DNA of 64,000 nucleotides from Pectobacterium wasabiae CFBP 3304 (GTDB lineage: Bacteria > Pseudomonadota > Gammaproteobacteria > Enterobacterales > Enterobacteriaceae). Made by a program: the position numbers and the translations under genes. Where the stretch lies: contig NZ_CP015750.1 in NCBI RefSeq assembly GCF_001742185.1, forward strand, positions 3,844,001-3,908,000. Reading direction: 5' to 3'. The notes beneath the pieces are model-generated. The model made no database searches and had not been told where the DNA came from. It saw nothing but the letters and a program-made list of their open reading frames with translations. Numbering within the stretch: position 1 is the stretch's first letter; every line of letters starts with the position of its first letter. Of this stretch, positions 58,825 to 64,000 are shown piece by piece.

Positions 58825-60042
58825 TTATAAAATCTCATCTGCCCACTGTGTTGCTTCCATTATCATGGTAAAGAAATTTTCTTCATCGACACCTAACTGG
58901 ATTAAGAGGCGTTCAAGCTCTTCCCACTCTTGCTGTTCGTATTTAGCGATTAACGTCAGGTAAATCGCCAGCTCGCCGGTATTTTCTAATAAACTCTGGT
59001 TAATTTTTTCGGATAGTGCGATTTGCGAAAGCAGCAGCGGCATGGGGGAATCTAATACGGCATCAAGCAGTGATAATAACCCACATAGAAACGCTTCAGT
59101 GGTGTCTTCCTTCACATTAAAAGAGGCATACAGTAATTCGAAAAACCTGGCGCGAATTAAGCTGGTACGATAAAGCTCGCTGGGTTTATTTTCATTACTG
59201 TTGGTAATGCTAATTAATGAAACAAAGCGCTTAAGTTCCCGCTGCCCAAGCAGCATTGCCATCGAACGAAACGACATCGAGGTCGCGGTGATGCCAAAGC
59301 GAGTGTTGTATTTGATATTGGTGATGTGGCGCATCAACTTATAATAAAGCGACAGATCGGCGCAGACCAATTCTTCGATAGTGGCATAGTTGATCTCAGG
59401 TTTATTGACTTCCCTCAGTAACCTCACGGTGTTGCTGGAGTTACTCACCAGTTTTTTCGACTTAATCATTTCAGGACGGCTGAAAAAATACCCCTGAAAA
59501 AGCGAGATCCCCAGTTTTTTACTTTGCAGGTATTGTTCATGAGTTTCTACTTTTTCGGCCAAATAGATTAACTTACGTTGTGTTGTTCTTTTGATGAATT
59601 TTTCAATTTCATCAAATGTCGACTGGGTCAAATCGAATTTGATGATATCAATGTAAGGCAAAAACCGATCCCATTCTGAATCCATCGAAAAGTCATCAAG
59701 CGCAATTTTGAAGCCCTTCCTTTTTAGCTTTTTTACGGCAGCAAAGAGATCATTATTGGGTATCGCATTTTCCAGAATTTCGATCACGACCTTTTCCTGT
59801 GGCAATACCTCAGCCTGGCCATTGATCAACATCTGATGGGGAAAATTAATATAGTAAGGTTGCTCAACGACAGATTTCGTGAGTGGGCTGGTCAAAAATT
59901 GATCGGAAATAAGCTGCGCGGTCGCAAACTCAGGGCTGACATCAGGAAATTTATTGGTGATGTCCATGCGAAAAAGTAGCTCATAGGCAACGGTTTGTCG
60001 GTGTTGATTTAAAATAGGTTGACGTGCAACAAATGAATACAT
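58825..60042 (-). CDS. EAL-HDOD domain protein, probably enzymatically inactive
   Basis: A 405-aa cytoplasmic protein with an N-terminal EAL-like domain (about 1-205) and a C-terminal HDOD domain (about 205-400), the YuxH/CdgJ architecture. EAL phosphodiesterases hydrolyse cyclic di-GMP, but here the EAL motif reads ELLFR (21-25) and the later signature reads EKVET; ALDDF, IKFDL and QGYFFSRP remain recognisable. Known proteins of this type lost c-di-GMP turnover and act as regulators of motility or biofilm. A GGAGAA site precedes the ATG. It replaces E. coli yecD in synteny. The partner and output are unknown. Confidence 0.88.
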   Translation of the reverse strand: MYSFVARQPILNQHRQTVAYELLFRMDITNKFPDVSPEFATAQLISDQFLTSPLTKSVVEQPYYINFPHQMLINGQAEVLPQEKVVIEILENAIPNNDLFAAVKKLKRKGFKIALDDFSMDSEWDRFLPYIDIIKFDLTQSTFDEIEKFIKRTTQRKLIYLAEKVETHEQYLQSKKLGISLFQGYFFSRPEMIKSKKLVSNSSNTVRLLREVNKPEINYATIEELVCADLSLYYKLMRHITNIKYNTRFGITATSMSFRSMAMLLGQRELKRFVSLISITNSNENKPSELYRTSLIRARFFELLYASFNVKEDTTEAFLCGLLSLLDAVLDSPMPLLLSQIALSEKINQSLLENTGELAIYLTLIAKYEQQEWEELERLLIQLGVDEENFFTMIMEATQWADEIL

Positions 60043-60578
60043 AGTTGTTCTCCATGTAAACCATACGCATTAGCCAAAATTGGAAAAGCACTTTTTTATT
60101 AAAATTTTTATAAAAATAATGAGTTACTTATTAACTCTAGCAGGTTTTACTAAAAGAGAAGGCCGGTTTCCACAAATCATCATGCTGTGCGTATCGGCAT
60201 GCTCTCTGTCTATGGGCCAGTGATGCTTAAGAGAATTGATCAACGGGAACGCTGCTTTTCTGACGATTTTAGGATCACTGCATTCGGGTGGCTCAGTTTT
60301 CCTCTGATGTTAGTTTTTGCAACAACTTTGCCTCGATTGGTAAACATTTCGTTAACTGGCAGAGAAATTTCGTAAAAAGAGTAGGCACCTGCATCGCAGA
60401 GCGTTACCTTCATACTTATCGTTCGCGCTATTATCCTTTATAATAGCCGCCTTTTTTCACCGAACAGTAACCCAGAAAAACCATACCGCGCAGCGAAAAT
60501 GCCACGGTTTTTGCGTTGTGATCTACCGTGAAGCGTAATCTACCGTGAAAGCTGGCGGATGAGTAAAAGGACATCGTG
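60043..60578. promoter_or_regulatory. Intergenic region with aspS promoter
   Basis: 536 bases between divergent genes. A perfect -10 hexamer TATAAT lies at 60439-60444, followed by a GC-rich discriminator (AGCCGCC) of the kind seen at stringently controlled promoters; the -35 is weak. A 62-codon frame at 60187 has no support. Nothing else was recognised. Confidence 0.5.
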
Positions 60579-62375
60579 ATGCGTACTAATTATTGCGGAC
60601 AGTTGAATTCGTCCCATGTGGGCCAGGAAGTGACATTGTGCGGTTGGGTTAACCGCCGCCGCGATCTGGGTGGTTTGATTTTTATTGATATGCGTGACCG
60701 TGAAGGGTTGGTTCAAGTGTTCTTTGACCCAGATCGTCAGGACGCATTTAAACTGGCATCCGAGCTGCGTAACGAGTTCTGCATCCAACTTACTGGTGTA
60801 GTGCGTGCCCGTCCAGAAAGCCAAATCAACAAAGACATGGCGACGGGTGAAGTCGAGATTTTTGCCAATGCTTTGACGATCGTTAACCGTTCTGAAGCGC
60901 TACCGCTGGATTCCAACCAAACCAACACCGAAGAAGCGCGTCTCAAATTCCGCTATCTGGATTTGCGCCGCCCTGAAATGGCGCAGCGCCTGAAAACGCG
61001 TGCTCGTATCACCAGCTTTGTTCGCCGTTTTATGGACGATCACGGTTTTCTGGACATTGAAACGCCGATGTTGACGAAAGCGACGCCGGAAGGTGCGCGC
61101 GACTATCTGGTACCGAGCCGCGTACATAAAGGCAAATTTTATGCGCTGCCGCAGTCTCCACAACTGTTCAAACAACTGCTGATGATGTCCGGTTTTGACC
61201 GCTACTATCAGATCGTCAAATGCTTCCGTGACGAAGACCTGCGTGCTGACAGACAGCCTGAATTTACCCAGATCGATGTGGAAACCTCTTTCATGACTGC
61301 GCCGCAGGTGCGTGAAGTGATGGAGAAACTGGTGCGTGAACTGTGGCTTGACGTGAAAGGCGTCGATCTGGGTGATTTCCCGATCATGACGTTCGCGGAA
61401 GCGATGCGCCGTTTCGGTTCCGACAAGCCAGATTTGCGTAACCCGCTGGAACTGGTCGATGTTGCCGATCTGCTGAAAGATATCGAATTCAAAGTGTTCT
61501 CCGGCCCGGCAAATGATGCCAAAGGCCGCGTTGCCGCTATCCGCGTACCGGGCGGCGCACAGTTGAGCCGTAAGCAGATTGATGAATACGCCAAGTTTAT
61601 TGAAATCTATGGTGCGAAAGGGTTGGCTTATATCAAGGTCAACGAGCGTGCCAAGGGATTGGAAGGCGTACAAAGCCCGGTCGCGAAGTTCCTGAGTGAA
61701 GATGTACTGTCTGCGCTGCTGGATCGTACCGCGGCGCAAGATGGCGACATCCTGTTCTTTGGCGCGGACAGCGCAAAAGTGGTGACCGATGCACTGGGTG
61801 CGCTGCGCCTCAAGCTGGGTCGCGATCTGAGCCTGACGAAAGACAACAGTTGGGAACCGTTGTGGGTGATCGATTTCCCTATGTTTGAAGAAGATGGCGA
61901 AGGTGGACTTGCTGCGATGCACCATCCGTTTACTGCACCGCGCGACATGCTGCCTTCAGAACTGTCTGCCAACCCGGTTGTGGCGATCGCCAACGCCTAT
62001 GACATGGTGATCAACGGTTATGAAGTGGGCGGCGGCTCCGTGCGTATTCACCGTGGTGAAATGCAGCAAACGGTGTTCGGCATTTTGGGTATTACTGAGC
62101 AAGAACAGCGTGAAAAGTTTGGCTTCCTGCTGGACGCACTGAAATACGGTACGCCGCCGCACGCAGGTCTGGCGTTTGGTCTTGACCGTCTGGTGATGTT
62201 GCTGACGGGCACTGATAACATTCGTGATGTTATCGCCTTCCCGAAAACGACGGCGGCCGCGTGTCTGATGACGGAAGCACCAAGTTTCGCCAACCCAGCC
62301 TCGCTGGAAGAGCTTGCTATTGCGGTTGTTGTGAAAGGGAAAGCGGCTCAGGATGGAAAATCCGAGAACGAATAA
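60579..62375 (+). CDS. aspS: Aspartyl-tRNA synthetase
   Basis: AspRS charges tRNA-Asp; class IIb dimer. The start at 60579 (ATG) follows AAGG at 60567-60570 and gives [10 protein letters not shown] as in E. coli; a GTG one codon earlier is less likely. The 598-aa bacterial-type enzyme has an N-terminal OB fold, motif 2 [18 protein letters not shown] (near 217-234), the inserted GAD domain (about 285-420) and motif 3 [13 protein letters not shown] near 530. nudB follows immediately. Confidence 0.98.
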   Translation: MRTNYCGQLNSSHVGQEVTLCGWVNRRRDLGGLIFIDMRDREGLVQVFFDPDRQDAFKLASELRNEFCIQLTGVVRARPESQINKDMATGEVEIFANALTIVNRSEALPLDSNQTNTEEARLKFRYLDLRRPEMAQRLKTRARITSFVRRFMDDHGFLDIETPMLTKATPEGARDYLVPSRVHKGKFYALPQSPQLFKQLLMMSGFDRYYQIVKCFRDEDLRADRQPEFTQIDVETSFMTAPQVREVMEKLVRELWLDVKGVDLGDFPIMTFAEAMRRFGSDKPDLRNPLELVDVADLLKDIEFKVFSGPANDAKGRVAAIRVPGGAQLSRKQIDEYAKFIEIYGAKGLAYIKVNERAKGLEGVQSPVAKFLSEDVLSALLDRTAAQDGDILFFGADSAKVVTDALGALRLKLGRDLSLTKDNSWEPLWVIDFPMFEEDGEGGLAAMHHPFTAPRDMLPSELSANPVVAIANAYDMVINGYEVGGGSVRIHRGEMQQTVFGILGITEQEQREKFGFLLDALKYGTPPHAGLAFGLDRLVMLLTGTDNIRDVIAFPKTTAAACLMTEAPSFANPASLEELAIAVVVKGKAAQDGKSENE

Positions 62376-62376
62376 A

Positions 62377-62820
62377 ATGGTATATAAGCGACCCGTTTCG
62401 GTGTTGGTGGTGATTTATGCCCGCGACACTGGACGGGTGCTGATGCTGCAACGGCGTGACGATCCTGAATTCTGGCAATCCGTGACGGGGAGTATAGAAG
62501 AAGGGGAAAGTGCGCCGTATGCTGCACAGCGTGAAGTCAAAGAAGAAGTTAACATTGATATATCCGCTGAAGCGTTATCACTCTTTGACTGTCAGCGCTG
62601 TATTGAGTTTGAGCTATTTGCTCATTTGAGACGTCGCTATGCGCCGGGGGTCACGCACAATACTGAACATTGGTATTGTCTTGCGTTACCTGCTGAGCGC
62701 GAGGTGCAATTATCCGAGCATCTTGCTTACCAGTGGCTGGATGTGCCCCATGCGGCACAGTTGACTAAGTCCTGGAGCAATCGGCAGGCGATTGAAGAAT
62801 TTGTTATTTATCCGGCCTGA
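62377..62820 (+). CDS. nudB: Dihydroneopterin triphosphate pyrophosphohydrolase NudB
   Basis: NudB removes pyrophosphate from dihydroneopterin triphosphate, an early step of folate synthesis. The start at 62377 gives [20 protein letters not shown], matching the family N-terminus (E. coli about 147-150 aa); this version is 147 aa. An upstream ATG at 62353 inside aspS would add eight residues and is less likely. The Nudix box is [20 protein letters not shown] (near 38-57) with the catalytic REVKEE. The stop of aspS and the start are one base apart. Confidence 0.95.
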   Translation: MVYKRPVSVLVVIYARDTGRVLMLQRRDDPEFWQSVTGSIEEGESAPYAAQREVKEEVNIDISAEALSLFDCQRCIEFELFAHLRRRYAPGVTHNTEHWYCLALPAEREVQLSEHLAYQWLDVPHAAQLTKSWSNRQAIEEFVIYPA

Positions 62821-62843
62821 ACAGGCTTTTTTCGGAGATTTTT

Positions 62844-63587
62844 ATGGCAGGTCATAGTAAGTGGGCGAACACAAAACATCGTAAAGCAGCACAGGATTCC
62901 AAACGCGGTAAAATCTTTACCAAGATTATCCGCGAGTTGGTTACCGCAGCTCGTCTGGGTGGCGGCGATCCTGGGTCTAACCCACGTCTGCGCGCAGCGA
63001 TCGATAAGGCACTGTCCAACAACATGACGCGCGATACGCTGAATCGTGCGATTGCTCGTGGTATCGGCGGTGACGATGATACCAACATGGAAACGATCAT
63101 TTATGAAGGTTACGGCCCGGGCGGCACGGCGGTCATGGTGGAATGTCTGAGCGACAACCGTAACCGTACCGTTTCCGAGGTGCGCCACGCGTTTACCAAA
63201 ACCGGCGGTAATCTGGGGACTGATGGTTCCGTGTCATACCTCTTCACCAAGAAAGGTGTCATTTCTTATGCGCCGGGTCTGGATGAAGATGCTGTGATGG
63301 ATGCCGCGCTGGAAGCGGGTGCTGATGATGTCGTGACATATGACGACGGCGCGATTGACGTCTTCACGCCGTGGGAAACGTTCGGCAATGTGAAGGATGC
63401 GTTGGATGCGGCTGGTCTGAAAGCCGAAGCTGCCGAAGTGTCCATGATTCCGTCCACTAAGGCGGATATGGATGCAGAAACAGCACCGAAGCTGATGCGC
63501 CTGATCGACATGCTGGAAGACTGCGACGATGTGCAGGAGGTTTACCATAACGGCGAGATCTCTGATGAGGTAGCTGAGCTGCTGTGA
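62844..63587 (+). CDS. yebC: YebC, TACO1-family regulatory/translation protein
   Basis: YebC is a DUF28/TACO1-family protein, studied both as a DNA-binding regulator and as a ribosome-associated factor for difficult sequences such as polyproline. The 247-aa protein begins [28 protein letters not shown] in sequence and has the acidic C-terminal domain typical of the family. A GGAGAT site precedes the ATG. In E. coli it stands between nudB and ruvC; the order is kept here. Confidence 0.97.
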   Translation: MAGHSKWANTKHRKAAQDSKRGKIFTKIIRELVTAARLGGGDPGSNPRLRAAIDKALSNNMTRDTLNRAIARGIGGDDDTNMETIIYEGYGPGGTAVMVECLSDNRNRTVSEVRHAFTKTGGNLGTDGSVSYLFTKKGVISYAPGLDEDAVMDAALEAGADDVVTYDDGAIDVFTPWETFGNVKDALDAAGLKAEAAEVSMIPSTKADMDAETAPKLMRLIDMLEDCDDVQEVYHNGEISDEVAELL

Positions 63588-63650
63588 TGGCAGATCGGTG
63601 ATGCAACGTAGAAACGACTACCCACACGGGCGAATCGGCGGAGCGGCACG

Positions 63651-64000
63651 ATGACAATAATAGTAGGCATCGATCCCGGTTCGCGCGTTACGGGCTATGG
63701 CATTATCCGCCAGCAGGGGCGTCATCTGACGTATCTCGGCAGCGGTTGCATTCGTACCGTGGTGGATGATATGCCCACGCGGCTTAAGCTGATTTACGCG
63801 GGCGTCAGTGAAATCATTACGCAATTTCGACCAGACTGTATGGCGATTGAGCAGGTTTTCATGGCAAAAAACCCGGATTCAGCCTTGAAGCTGGGGCAGG
63901 CGCGCGGTGTGGCTATCGTTGCTGGTGTGAATCAGGATCTGCCCGTGTTTGAGTACGCGGCGCGTTTGGTTAAGCAAACGGTAGTAGGAACGGGGGCGGC
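63651..64000 (+). CDS. ruvC: Holliday junction resolvase RuvC, N-terminal part
   Basis: RuvC cuts Holliday junctions symmetrically, guided by RuvAB. The first 116 codons are visible; the window ends inside the gene. It begins [19 protein letters not shown], with the catalytic Asp (Asp8 in this numbering) in the GIDPG motif, and has the second acidic residue in [25 protein letters not shown] full family protein is about 173 aa. The start is set by family similarity. Confidence 0.96.
   Translation, partial: MTIIVGIDPGSRVTGYGIIRQQGRHLTYLGSGCIRTVVDDMPTRLKLIYAGVSEIITQFRPDCMAIEQVFMAKNPDSALKLGQARGVAIVAGVNQDLPVFEYAARLVKQTVVGTGA

Noticed and set aside
60187..60375. 62-codon frame upstream of aspS
   Set aside because: No ribosome site, no membrane helix or domain, and it lies in a promoter-containing gap.
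60900..61925. 341-codon open frame antisense to aspS
   Set aside because: Its length is striking, but aspS is unambiguous on the other strand and the antisense product shows no domain or ribosome site.

Overview
The window looks like chromosome from a soft-rot enterobacterium, most probably Pectobacterium. Gene content and order match the Escherichia coli backbone almost gene for gene, and a secreted family-9 pectate lyase, typical of pectinolytic Enterobacterales, sits between kdsB and ycbJ. Species cannot be fixed from the sequence alone.

Layout. 1-35.4 kb follows the E. coli kdsB-to-rmf segment: kdsB (3' part), [pelL-like pectate lyase], ycbJ, elyC, cmoM-mukF-mukE-mukB, ldtD, mepK, gloC, aspC, ompF-type porin, asnS, pncB, pepN, pyrD, zapC, ycbX, rlmL, uup, pqiABC, rmf. 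E. coli would continue with fabA. Here the synteny breaks instead: a possible 38-residue membrane peptide, a Cache-type chemoreceptor, then an AT-richer accessory block (about 37.3-42.9 kb) that ends against a tRNA-Ser(GGA) gene. The block holds an orphan gene, a MarR regulator plus SDR oxidoreductase behind two near-identical palindromic operators, two tandem secreted LprI/DUF1311-like proteins, and a protein with a ParB-like motif. Beyond the tRNA, E. coli-like segments resume: ycdX-ycdY; yceB, mdtH, rimJ, yceH, mviM, murJ (grxB missing); argS, yecM, cutC, cmoB-cmoA, yecN, yecE; then a degenerate EAL-HDOD protein, aspS, nudB, yebC and ruvC (cut by the window end).

How the genes work together. 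MukF, MukE and MukB form the chromosome-organising condensin. LdtD makes 3-3 peptidoglycan cross-links and the adjacent MepK opens them; ElyC, MurJ and ZapC also serve envelope synthesis or division. CmoA, CmoB and CmoM, encoded more than 50 kb apart, act on one tRNA wobble modification. PqiABC forms an inter-membrane transport system. Three aminoacyl-tRNA synthetases (Asn, Arg, Asp), RlmL, RimJ, Rmf and Uup serve translation.

Most notable observations: the pectate lyase appears frameshifted in a run of seven G, and the normal family C-terminus is present in the next frame. A 145-bp element with inverted ends has landed between mukE and mukB, which are directly adjacent in E. coli. PqiA has a histidine-rich N-terminal extension. 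Two unlisted small membrane proteins are candidates at 35457-35573 and 53304-53423. The accessory block beside tRNA-Ser holds the least understood genes. No CRISPR array, rRNA, intact insertion sequence or integrase was seen.
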